Source of the DNA: Bacillus sp. FJAT-49711
GTDB lineage: Bacteria > Bacillota > Bacilli > Bacillales > Bacillaceae_C
Assembly: GCF_018343715.1 (NCBI RefSeq)
Contig: NZ_JAGYPL010000002.1
Coordinates: forward strand, 1,149,670-1,213,669
Direction: 5' to 3'
Length of the DNA: 64,000 nucleotides
Part shown: positions 36,596-44,140 of the stretch, piece by piece
Numbering within the stretch: the stretch's first letter is position 1
Layout of the letters: each line of letters starts with the position of its first letter
The notes under the pieces: generated by a model
Databases searched by the model: none
What the model was told of the DNA's origin: nothing
Seen by the model: the letters and a program-made list of their open reading frames with translations, nothing else
Position numbers and translations under genes: made by a program

Positions 36596-36994
36596 ATGGA
36601 GAAATTTAATGTGTTGGGATTCGGTCATGTAGGATTAAGTGTAAGAGATGTTGAAATATCACGGAAGTTTTATGAAGATATGTTGGGTTTCGGTGTGGTT
36701 TGGGAACATTTCAATACAAATGGAAATCGAAGTCTACTGTTTATGGGGAATCAATCCTGCGTCATCGAGTTCCTGGATGCAAAGCATGATAAAGTGGACG
36801 GAATCAATGGGCCTATCAACCATTTATCTATTCTTGTAGATGATATAGAGGCTGCAGTGGCAGAACTTAAAAGTAAAGGCATTGAATTTGAATTAGACAT
36901 AACTTTAGACCCGAATCTATACCAAAATGGGGAAAAGTTTGCTATTTTTCGTGGGCCAGACGGGGAACGCCTCCAGCTAGAACAAATTCTGTAA
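36596..36994 (+). CDS. VOC-family (glyoxalase/dioxygenase fold) protein
   Basis: 132 aa with the paired beta-alpha-beta-beta-beta modules of the vicinal oxygen chelate family. GHVGLSVRDVEISRKFYEDML opens the first module and INHLSILVDDIEAAVAEL the second, with metal-ligand candidates His11, His75-80 region and Glu near the end (ERLQLEQ). The ATG follows AGGGAGAGG. The substrate is unknown. It lies between two copies of a direct repeat in front of the fucose genes, so a link to fucose metabolism is possible but unproven. Confidence 0.85.
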   Translation: MEKFNVLGFGHVGLSVRDVEISRKFYEDMLGFGVVWEHFNTNGNRSLLFMGNQSCVIEFLDAKHDKVDGINGPINHLSILVDDIEAAVAELKSKGIEFELDITLDPNLYQNGEKFAIFRGPDGERLQLEQIL

Positions 36995-37029
36995 GGATAT
37001 TTGTAAAAGCAAGGGATATAAAAATAAAT

Positions 37030-37062
37030 AAAACAGGTGGAGAATGTTTCCACCTGTTTTAC
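37030..37062. terminator. Bidirectional terminator between VOC gene and yuzL
   Basis: AAAACAGGTGGA and TTCCACCTGTTTT form a stem of about 11 bp between convergent genes. The stem resembles those at 23073 and 26096 (CAGGTGGA). Confidence 0.8.
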
Positions 37063-37082
37063 ATATTTAAATAACAAACATA

Positions 37083-37217
37083 TTAAAGTTCTTTCTTATT
37101 TTTCTTTCTTGCAGAATCTTTTTTAACTCCAGTTTCATTAGTTGTCGTTCCTTGCCCCATAGTTTGTGATGCTCCTAGACCGATCGTTGATGGGTCGGCT
37201 TTTCTTCCTTTCGACAC
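37083..37217 (-). CDS. yuzL: YuzL-like small protein
   Basis: 44 aa from a GTG start at 37217 preceded by GGAGGTGA at 5 bp; the longer frame to 37271 lacks a ribosome site. The sequence SKGRKADPSTIGLGAS, then GQGTTTNETG and a Lys/Arg-rich tail match my memory of the YuzL family of spore-forming bacilli. It is very hydrophilic and Gly/Thr/Ser-rich, like small spore proteins. Function unknown. It supports assignment to a spore-forming Bacillaceae. Confidence 0.65.
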   Translation of the reverse strand: MSKGRKADPSTIGLGASQTMGQGTTTNETGVKKDSARKKNKKEL

Positions 37218-37269
37218 GATCTTCACCTCCATGTAATAGTATTCCTGAAAATTATTTACGTATACGGTC

Positions 37270-37350
37270 AAAACTCTTTAAAGAAAAGTCGGAAATTATC
37301 AAGGATTCTAACAAAATATGAAGAATACTATATATAGCTTAATAGAAAGG
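37270..37350 (+). repeat. Direct repeat, copy 2 (upstream of the fucosidase gene)
   Basis: Partner of the repeat at 36373, 889 bp downstream. It contains GAAGAATACTATATATAGC and ends in AGAAAGG, the probable ribosome site of the fucosidase gene. Confidence 0.7.
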
Positions 37351-37358
37351 ATGACATA

Positions 37359-38816
37359 ATGGACAAACGCAAATATTTAATGATGATTGACGACACGATT
37401 GCAAAGGGACAATTCAAAGATGATTGGGACTCATTATCGCAAATTCAAGTCCCAGATTGGTACCAAAACGCGAAATTCGGGATATTCATCCATTGGGGAG
37501 TGTATTCAGTTCCGGCTTTTAAAAATGAATGGTACCCGCGAAATATGTATATTCACGATTCTGATGAATATAAGCATCATCTCGAAGTGTATGGAGACCA
37601 TAAGGATTTTGGCTATAAAGATTTTATACCGATGTTTCAAGCGGAGAATTTCCATGCAGAGGAATGGGCCGATCTTTTTAAGCAATCAGGCGCGAAATAT
37701 ATTATGCCTGTTGCAGAACATCATGATGGATTTCAACTTTATAAAAGTGATATTTCGACGTTAAATGCGTATGAAATGGGTCCAAAACGGGATCTTCTTG
37801 GAGAAATGAAGACGGCTTTCGAAGAGCAAGGTTTAGAGCTCACGGTTTCGTCTCATCGGGCGGAACATTGGTTTTTCATGTCGGGAGGAAAGGAATTTGA
37901 CTCTGATATTAAAGAGCCTCTAGTTCGCGGAGATTTGTATTGGCCTTCGATGCCTGAAGCGGATCTTCACGATATCCATTCACCAAAACCAACTGAAGAA
38001 TTTTTAGAAGACTGGCTAATTCGTTGTTGCGAACTTATCGATCAATATAAGCCAAAGGTTTTTTATTTCGATTGGTGGATTCAAACGGAAGCATTTAAAC
38101 CATACTTGAAAAAATTTGCTGCCTACTATTATAACCGTGCAGAGGAATGGGGAGCACAAGTCGCCATCAATTATAAATTCGATGCCTTCGTATTCGGATC
38201 AGCAGTGCCTGATATGGAAAGAGGCCACTTTGCAGAATTAAAGCCTTATTTTTGGCAAACATGTACATCCGTCGCCCGGAATTCGTGGTGCTACACACCG
38301 GGGAATGATTATAAGTCTTCTATTGAAATCATTCAGAATCTAGTAGACATTGTCAGTAAAAATGGTGCTCTTTTATTAAACATCGGTCCAAAAGCGGATG
38401 GTACGATTCCTGAGGAAGATAAAGCAATTTTGCTAGCTGTGGGCGATTGGCTTAAAGTGAACGGCGAAGCCATTTATGATACTACTTATTGGAAAACATT
38501 CGGAGAAGGGCCAAATAATATTGAAGAGGGCCAGTTTACGGATCAAGCGGCTAAAGTCTTTACAAGTGAAGACATACGCTTTACGAGAAAAGGAAGTCAT
38601 TTATACGCAACTGTGCTTGTGTATCCAGAAAATGGTGAAGTTCGAATCAAGTCGCTAGGAAAAAAATCATCATTATTCCATGGAATAATCGAAGAAATAT
38701 CTATTCTAGGATTTGACGAAAAACCAACATGGAATCAAGCAGAAGATGCGTTATTGATTCAAACGTCAACAGTAAAATGCCCAACCCCTGTCGTTTTTAA
38801 AATTGTATTAAATTAA
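37359..38816 (+). CDS. Alpha-L-fucosidase, GH29, intracellular
   Basis: 485 aa, no signal peptide. GH29 motifs are clear: FGIFIHWGVYSVPAF, the HHDGFQLY loop at 121-128, and the nucleophile Asp238 in FYFDWW. The C-terminal 100 residues form the usual beta-sandwich. It hydrolyses alpha-L-fucosides that have been imported, releasing L-fucose. It is directly followed by genes of an L-fucose oxidation pathway and preceded, about 2 kb upstream, by an oligosaccharide-type importer. Confidence 0.94.
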   Translation: MDKRKYLMMIDDTIAKGQFKDDWDSLSQIQVPDWYQNAKFGIFIHWGVYSVPAFKNEWYPRNMYIHDSDEYKHHLEVYGDHKDFGYKDFIPMFQAENFHAEEWADLFKQSGAKYIMPVAEHHDGFQLYKSDISTLNAYEMGPKRDLLGEMKTAFEEQGLELTVSSHRAEHWFFMSGGKEFDSDIKEPLVRGDLYWPSMPEADLHDIHSPKPTEEFLEDWLIRCCELIDQYKPKVFYFDWWIQTEAFKPYLKKFAAYYYNRAEEWGAQVAINYKFDAFVFGSAVPDMERGHFAELKPYFWQTCTSVARNSWCYTPGNDYKSSIEIIQNLVDIVSKNGALLLNIGPKADGTIPEEDKAILLAVGDWLKVNGEAIYDTTYWKTFGEGPNNIEEGQFTDQAAKVFTSEDIRFTRKGSHLYATVLVYPENGEVRIKSLGKKSSLFHGIIEEISILGFDEKPTWNQAEDALLIQTSTVKCPTPVVFKIVLN

Positions 38817-38818
38817 AA

Positions 38819-38833
38819 ATGAAAGCGTTAACT
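38819..38833. promoter_or_regulatory. cre site (CcpA) between fucosidase and dehydratase genes
   Basis: ATGAAAGCGTTAACT fully matches WTGNAANCGNWNNCW and lies 2 bp after the fucosidase stop. It includes an ATG that is in frame with the next gene but precedes the real ribosome site, so this ATG is not the start. Confidence 0.7.
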
Positions 38834-38848
38834 AGAGGAGGTAGATTG

Positions 38849-39946
38849 ATGAAGATTACAAACGTAGAAACGTATTTACTTGATGTACCTTTGAAGCAAC
38901 GAGCCATTACCGATTCACAAACAAGGCTTGAGAGTGTTGAATTTATCGCGATTCGCATTGATACTGATGAAGGAATTAGCGGCTGGGGCTTTAACTGGAA
39001 TTATACGAAAGGGACAAGGGCCGTCCAAGCGATTATCGATGATACATATGCACCTAAATTAATAGGAAAAAACCCGCTTATGTATAAAAATGTTTTAAAA
39101 GAACTTCATTACACGAATCATTTTATCGGACAAGTCGGGGTCACACGTGTTGGACTCTGCGCAGTTGAAATGGCTTTATGGGATATAAAATTGAAGGTTG
39201 CGAACTTGCCTCTCTGGAAATACCTCGGTCCAGTCAAAGATAAAGTGAAGGCATACAACACGGACGGCGGCTGGCTCCAAGTGACGCAGGATGAACTGAT
39301 TCGAGATATGACGGCCTTAATTGAACGTGGATTTGATGCTGTAAAAATGAAGGTCGGTTTGCCTGATCCACGCGAGGATTATAAACGTGTAAAAGCGGTA
39401 CGAAAGGCGATTGGCGATGACATCAAGTTAATGGTCGACGTGAATACAGTTTGGGATCTCAAAACATCAATTGTATGGGGCCGAAAATTAGAGGAGTTTG
39501 ATGTGTATTGGCTTGAAGAACCGATGAATCCTTTTGATAAAAAAGCCCATGCGGAATTGGCGCGTACCCTAGACTTACCAATTGCTGTTGGAGAAACGAT
39601 TTATACGAAATATGATTTCCGTGATTATATCGAAATGGGAGCGGTTGATATCGTCCAGGCGGATGCTACGAAACTATCAGGAATTGATGAGTGGCTGGAT
39701 GTCGCAGCTCTTGCACGCTGTTATAATCTTGAGGTCATTCCACATACAAATGTCCAGCAAAAATTGCATGTACAGCTAGCGGCGGCTTCGTCGAATGTTC
39801 CAATGGTGGAGTATTGCTACGAATCGATTGCCGACATTTGGGAAAATCCTATTAAAGTTGTAAATGGGTATTATACGTTGCCGGAAGAACCAGGATTAGG
39901 GTGTAAATTCACGGAAAAAGTACTTTCGGAATGCCGAATTGGGTAA
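38849..39946 (+). CDS. Enolase-superfamily sugar-acid dehydratase, probable L-fuconate dehydratase
   Basis: Start at the ATG at 38849 after GAGGAGG. The product is 365 aa. Mandelate-racemase subgroup residues are visible: K166-x-K168 (AVKMKVG), metal ligands Asp197 (LMVDVN), Glu223/224 (LEEPM) and Glu249 (VGETI), and an Asp272-His299 pair (ADATK, PHTNVQQ). In this operon, with FucU and a fucosidase, dehydration of L-fuconate to 2-keto-3-deoxy-L-fuconate is the best fit. It is shorter than the Xanthomonas enzyme (about 440 aa as I recall), so activity on another sugar acid cannot be excluded. Confidence 0.85.
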   Translation: MKITNVETYLLDVPLKQRAITDSQTRLESVEFIAIRIDTDEGISGWGFNWNYTKGTRAVQAIIDDTYAPKLIGKNPLMYKNVLKELHYTNHFIGQVGVTRVGLCAVEMALWDIKLKVANLPLWKYLGPVKDKVKAYNTDGGWLQVTQDELIRDMTALIERGFDAVKMKVGLPDPREDYKRVKAVRKAIGDDIKLMVDVNTVWDLKTSIVWGRKLEEFDVYWLEEPMNPFDKKAHAELARTLDLPIAVGETIYTKYDFRDYIEMGAVDIVQADATKLSGIDEWLDVAALARCYNLEVIPHTNVQQKLHVQLAAASSNVPMVEYCYESIADIWENPIKVVNGYYTLPEEPGLGCKFTEKVLSECRIG

Positions 39947-39958
39947 GGGGGTTTACCG

Positions 39959-40774
39959 ATGAAACGACTAGAAAACCGGGTGGCGCTTGTAACGGGAGCA
40001 AGTAGGGGGATCGGAGCGGCCATCGCAGAGCGGATTGCCGAAGAAGGTGCGCATGTCGCAATCAATTATAAATCGCCAGAACAAAAAGAAGAAGCGGAAA
40101 AAGTACTATCCAACTTGCAAACTCATTTTTCGGGAAAATATATGATCGTTGAAGCGAACATAGGAGTGAAAGATGAAGTAGATCGTATGATCAATGAGGT
40201 TGAAAAAGAATTAGGCTCTGTAGAAATTTTAGTAAATAACGCAGGCATTGCTCCTTTTCAGCCATTCCTACAGGTCACCGAAGAAATATGGGATGCAACG
40301 TATCAAACAAATGTAAAATCCATTTTTCTTACCTCTCAGAGAGTAGCACCTCAGATGATACAAAAGCGATACGGCAAAATCATTAATATCGCTTCAACGG
40401 CTAGTTTACTTGTGACAAGCCCAATTGTACCTCATTATATTTCATCAAAAGCAGCAGCACATCAATTGACGAAGGCACTCGCCATTGAACTCGGCCAATA
40501 TAATATCAACGTCAATGCAGTTGGACCGAGTACGATCGATACGGAGATGTGCCGTGAATATTTAGCGGATCCGGCCATTCGTGCAAAAGAAACTGAAGCG
40601 AATCCAATGAAAAGATTAGGGACAGAAAAGCAAATTGGCGATGCGGTCGTTTTCCTGGCATCAGAAGAGTCAATGCAAATTAATGGCCACCTTTTAATGG
40701 TGGATGGAGGATTAACCGTAAAAGCTGCTCAGCCGGAAGATCATATGCAGGAGGAACGGGAGGCATTGACATGA
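39959..40774 (+). CDS. SDR oxidoreductase, probable L-fucose 1-dehydrogenase
   Basis: 271 aa with TGASRGIG at 12-19, NNAG at 93-96, and the catalytic Tyr160-x3-Lys164 with Ser146. The C-terminal 15 residues form an extra hydrophilic tail. In the non-phosphorylating fucose pathway an SDR oxidises L-fucose to L-fuconolactone, and this is the first of two SDR genes in the operon. Which of the two does which step is inferred from resemblance of the second to known keto-deoxy-fuconate dehydrogenases. It overlaps the next gene by 4 bp. Confidence 0.82.
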   Translation: MKRLENRVALVTGASRGIGAAIAERIAEEGAHVAINYKSPEQKEEAEKVLSNLQTHFSGKYMIVEANIGVKDEVDRMINEVEKELGSVEILVNNAGIAPFQPFLQVTEEIWDATYQTNVKSIFLTSQRVAPQMIQKRYGKIINIASTASLLVTSPIVPHYISSKAAAHQLTKALAIELGQYNINVNAVGPSTIDTEMCREYLADPAIRAKETEANPMKRLGTEKQIGDAVVFLASEESMQINGHLLMVDGGLTVKAAQPEDHMQEEREALT

Positions 40775-41544
40775 GGTTAGATGGGAAAATGGCTATTATT
40801 ACCGGATCAGGAAGCGGAATCGGGAGGGCAACAGCTTTGCGTTTTGCTTCAGAAGGTGCTCATGTGGTTGTAAATGATATTCATCAGGAGCATGGTGAAG
40901 AGACAGTCGAAGAGATTAGGAAAAATGGTGGAAGTGCCTCTTTCTTTAAAGCGGATGTGACAAATGCTGGAGATGTTCAAGCCTTAACAAAGTTTGCGGT
41001 CGAGGAATATGGGAAAATTGATATTTTATTCAACAATGCAGGAATCAGCAATGTAGGTAGGGTAGACGAAGTCGAACCGGACGTTTGGGATAAGGTGATG
41101 AGCGTAAATGTAAAGGGCGTTTATTTGCCGAGTAAATATATTGTTCCTTATATGATGGAGCAAAAAAGTGGGTGCATCATTAATATGTCCTCATGTGCTG
41201 CTGAAATTGGCCTTTTAAAAAGAGCTCTATATTCAGCAACGAAGGGTGCAGTTTTATCTCTGACAAAGGCAATGCAAGTGGATTACGCACCTTATAATAT
41301 TCGGGTGAACGCCATCCTTCCGGGTACGATCTATACACCATTTGTCGAGAACTATCTAAAATCCGCCTATGATGATCCATCAGAAGCGATTGAAGGAATT
41401 AAAAAAAGACAATTAAGCGGTGATTTAGGAAAGCCTGAAGATGTCGCTAATGCTGCTTTATTTTTAGCATCTAATGAGTCGTCATTTATGATGGGGTCTC
41501 CCCTTTATGTTGATGGCGGCGCCACGTTTGGAAAAAATGCATAA
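40771..41544 (+). CDS. SDR oxidoreductase, probable 2-keto-3-deoxy-L-fuconate dehydrogenase
   Basis: 257 aa. TGSGSGIG at 11-18, NNAG at 88-91, Tyr154-x3-Lys158 (YSATK) and Asp36 after the second strand, which favours NAD+. The segment YSATKGAVLSLTKAMQVDYA followed by PGTIYTPF resembles SDRs that oxidise 2-keto-3-deoxy-L-fuconate to the 2,4-diketo acid. The ATG overlaps the stop of the first SDR gene with GGGAGG upstream, so the two are coupled. Confidence 0.82.
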   Translation: MRLDGKMAIITGSGSGIGRATALRFASEGAHVVVNDIHQEHGEETVEEIRKNGGSASFFKADVTNAGDVQALTKFAVEEYGKIDILFNNAGISNVGRVDEVEPDVWDKVMSVNVKGVYLPSKYIVPYMMEQKSGCIINMSSCAAEIGLLKRALYSATKGAVLSLTKAMQVDYAPYNIRVNAILPGTIYTPFVENYLKSAYDDPSEAIEGIKKRQLSGDLGKPEDVANAALFLASNESSFMMGSPLYVDGGATFGKNA

Positions 41545-41566
41545 TTTATGAGAGGAGAAATAAAAT

Positions 41567-42457
41567 ATGAAGTTATTAACGTTTATTGATAATGGGGTAC
41601 ATAAGCTTGGAGTGAAAACAGATCAAGGGATATTAGATATTTCCGCCTCTGTTAAAAACGGAATAAATTTTGATATAAAAACTGATATGATGGATGTTAT
41701 TTCCGGCTTTAAAGAAGAGGTTTCCAGACTGCAGGACTTTATTGATTATTCGCTTAGTGAAAAAAAGGCGATCTTTGTGAATGAAGAGGATCTTACTTGG
41801 GGTCCAAGTGTCACGAGGCCGCACAAAATTATATGCGTCGGCTTGAATTACAGAAAGCACGCAGATGAAACGAACGCCCCTTATCCAGAAGTACCTATTT
41901 TATTTAATAAGTTTGACAACACATTAACTGGACATAAGGATGAAATTCCAGTTCCGAAAGTGACGAAAAAATTAGATTATGAGGTAGAGCTCGGCATCGT
42001 CATTGGAAAAAAAGCAAAATACATTAATGTAGATGATGCATTGGATCATGTTTTTGGCTATTGTACTGTAAACGACTTATCTGCGAGAGATTTGCAATTG
42101 AGAACACCACAATGGCTGCTCGGAAAGTCATGCGATAAATTTAGTCCAGTGGGACCATACTTAGTGACGGCAGATGAAGTTGGAAATCCTAATGATCTTT
42201 CATTAAAAACATATGTAAATGGAGAATTAAGACAAGATTCCAATACATCGGATATGATTTTTAATTGTGCAGAAATCGTTAGTTATATTTCGCAGCATAT
42301 GACATTAGAGCCTGGTGATATTATTTTGACAGGTACACCAGAAGGCGTCGTCATGGGCTATCCGGCAGATAATCAGCACTATTTACAGCCAGGAGATGTC
42401 GTCACTGTTGAAATTGAAAAACTAGGTACGCTCACTAATTATTTTATAGAGGAGTGA
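41567..42457 (+). CDS. FAH-family hydrolase, probable 2,4-diketo-3-deoxy-L-fuconate hydrolase
   Basis: 296 aa with an N-terminal domain of about 70 residues and a fumarylacetoacetate hydrolase C-terminal fold. Metal-site motifs are DYEVELGIVIG and YCTVNDLSARDLQ; the start of the fold reads KIICVGLNYRKHADE. In the fucose pathway this family splits 2,4-diketo-3-deoxy-L-fuconate into pyruvate and L-lactate. The operon position after two SDRs and a dehydratase supports that reaction. Confidence 0.86.
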   Translation: MKLLTFIDNGVHKLGVKTDQGILDISASVKNGINFDIKTDMMDVISGFKEEVSRLQDFIDYSLSEKKAIFVNEEDLTWGPSVTRPHKIICVGLNYRKHADETNAPYPEVPILFNKFDNTLTGHKDEIPVPKVTKKLDYEVELGIVIGKKAKYINVDDALDHVFGYCTVNDLSARDLQLRTPQWLLGKSCDKFSPVGPYLVTADEVGNPNDLSLKTYVNGELRQDSNTSDMIFNCAEIVSYISQHMTLEPGDIILTGTPEGVVMGYPADNQHYLQPGDVVTVEIEKLGTLTNYFIEE

Positions 42458-42461
42458 GATG

Positions 42462-42878
42462 ATGCTAAAAGGCATCCCTTCCATTCTTTCGCCTGACTTA
42501 ATGAAAACATTAATGGAAATGGGGCATGGAGATGAAATCGTATTGGCGGATGGGAACTTTCCTTCCGCCAGCAATGCCAAACGAATTATTCGCTGTGATG
42601 GCCATGGCATTCGAGAATTATTGGAAGCCATCATGCAGTTCCTTCCTTTAGATACATATGTGGATCGCCCGGTAGCGGTAATGGAAGTTGTACCGGGCGA
42701 CCCATTTGAACCAATGATTTGGAAGGATTATGAGACGATCATTGGATCATCCGTTTCCATTGAATATGTTGAAAGATTCGCTTTTTACGAGCGGGCAAAA
42801 GAAGCATTTGCCATCGTGGCAACGAGTGAAAAAGAGTTGTACGCAAATATTATATTGAAAAAGGGAGTTATTGGATAG
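42462..42878 (+). CDS. fucU: L-fucose mutarotase FucU
   Basis: Start at the second of two ATGs (42462), 7 bp after GAGGAG. The product is 138 aa of the RbsD/FucU family. MLKGIPSILSPDL, EMGHGDEIVLADGNFP and FAFYERAKEAFAIV with LKKGV at the end closely follow E. coli FucU as I remember it. It interconverts alpha- and beta-L-fucose, so it identifies L-fucose as the sugar of this operon. Last gene before the terminator. Confidence 0.93.
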   Translation: MLKGIPSILSPDLMKTLMEMGHGDEIVLADGNFPSASNAKRIIRCDGHGIRELLEAIMQFLPLDTYVDRPVAVMEVVPGDPFEPMIWKDYETIIGSSVSIEYVERFAFYERAKEAFAIVATSEKELYANIILKKGVIG

Positions 42879-42880
42879 AG

Positions 42881-42908
42881 AGCTTGCATGTACATGCAGG
42901 CTTTTTTT
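42881..42908 (+). terminator. Terminator of the fucose operon
   Basis: AGCTTGCATG and CATGCAGGCT pair with one G-T wobble and are followed by seven T. Confidence 0.9.
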
Positions 42909-42935
42909 ATTCGTAGGATGTTGTAATGAGCTATT

Positions 42936-42959
42936 CGGTAATCTTTTAAAAGATTACCG
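42936..42959. repeat. Perfect 24-bp palindrome
   Basis: CGGTAATCTTTT followed by AAAAGATTACCG, without a spacer. It directly precedes the 21-bp-period repeat and may be part of it or an operator. Confidence 0.75.
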
Positions 42960-42961
42960 GG

Positions 42962-43090
42962 TTCTATTAGCTGATTCGCCCCTTCTATTAGCCGAATGTC
43001 GAGTTCTATTAGCCGATCTTCCATTCTATTAGAAGATTGCCGTGTTCTATTAGACGTTCCACCAATTCTATTAGATGACAGTTCTATTAT
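42962..43090. repeat. TTCTATTAG array with 21-bp period
   Basis: TTCTATTA(G) starts at 42962, 42983, 43004, 43024, 43045, 43066 and 43082, mostly 21 bp apart, with variable 12-bp spacers. No cas genes are near and the constant part is far too short for CRISPR. The array fills the gap between the fucose operon terminator and the MoxR gene and would place identical sites on one face of the DNA. Confidence 0.85.
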
Positions 43091-43180
43091 TATTTTCAAA
43101 GAGAAATAGTGTATAATTATAATAATCTAAAATTTTCGCATAATCACCTCAATACACGTATGGAAAGGGAGCCGTTTTTC

Positions 43181-44140
43181 ATGGAATTATCAAAAATAAA
43201 AGATCTTGCAGATCAGGTTAAACAAAATATTCAACAAGTCATCGTGGGGAAGGAAGAAACGATTGATCAGCTGCTTGTGGCACTGATTTCTTCGGGGCAT
43301 GTGCTCCTTGAGGATGTTCCGGGAACAGGGAAAACATTATTGGCAAAGTCATTGGCGCAATCGCTTTCCTGCTCTTGTAAACGCATCCAATTTACACCGG
43401 ATTTACTGCCATCAGACGTGACGGGCATTAATTTTTATAATCAAAAAATAGGCGAATTCGAATTTCGTCAAGGTCCTATTTTTTCTAATATCATTCTTGC
43501 GGATGAAATTAACAGGGCCACTCCTAGAACACAGTCGAGTCTTCTTGAATGTATGGAAGAGCAGCAGACGACGATTGATGGTGAGACCCATATACTAGAT
43601 AAACCTTTTCTCGTTATTGCTACTCAAAATCCGCTTGAAAGCCAAGGGACGTTTCCTTTGCCGGAAGCTCAGCTCGATCGTTTCTTATTAAAATTAAACT
43701 TAGGCTATCCTTCTAAGGAAGAGGGCATCGCCATTTTAAAACGATTTAAAGAAAAAAATCCGATTCACGAATTGCTTCCGATTGCAAGCAAGGAGGATAT
43801 CGTAGAAGCACAAAGACTGTATTCAAAAGTATATGTAAGTAACGATATGCTTAGCTACGTAATAGAAATCATTGAGAAAACTAGGAATCACGAGCATATT
43901 GAATTAGGTGTCAGTCCGCGCGGAAGCCAAGCACTGCTCAAAGCTGTCCAAGTATATGCTCTATTAAAAGGCAGAGACTATGTCATTCCGGATGATGTAA
44001 AAGCGATGATTAAACCAGTTTTGGCACATCGGCTCATTTTAGCCCATACGATAAGGCTGCGGGAAAATCAAGCCCACCTATTATTAGATGAAATCCTTGA
44101 TCAGGTGGCAGTTCCAGCAGAAGAATTGACGGTGAAGTAA
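43181..44140 (+). CDS. MoxR-type AAA+ ATPase
   Basis: Start placed at the ATG at 43181 after AAAGGGAG; upstream in-frame ATGs lack a ribosome site. The product is 319 aa. Walker A (PGTGKT, about 47-52), Walker B (ILADEINRA) and the sensor stretch ATQNPLESQGTFPLPEAQLDRF are diagnostic of MoxR. MoxR proteins act as chaperones for assembly or activation of partner complexes. It forms a conserved trio with the DUF58 and DUF4129-type genes downstream. Confidence 0.94.
   Translation: MELSKIKDLADQVKQNIQQVIVGKEETIDQLLVALISSGHVLLEDVPGTGKTLLAKSLAQSLSCSCKRIQFTPDLLPSDVTGINFYNQKIGEFEFRQGPIFSNIILADEINRATPRTQSSLLECMEEQQTTIDGETHILDKPFLVIATQNPLESQGTFPLPEAQLDRFLLKLNLGYPSKEEGIAILKRFKEKNPIHELLPIASKEDIVEAQRLYSKVYVSNDMLSYVIEIIEKTRNHEHIELGVSPRGSQALLKAVQVYALLKGRDYVIPDDVKAMIKPVLAHRLILAHTIRLRENQAHLLLDEILDQVAVPAEELTVK

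Noticed and set aside
35550-43090. Tandem arrays considered as CRISPR
   Set aside because: The 51-bp units have no variable spacers, and the TTCTATTAG cores are only 9 bp with 12-bp spacers. No cas genes are present.
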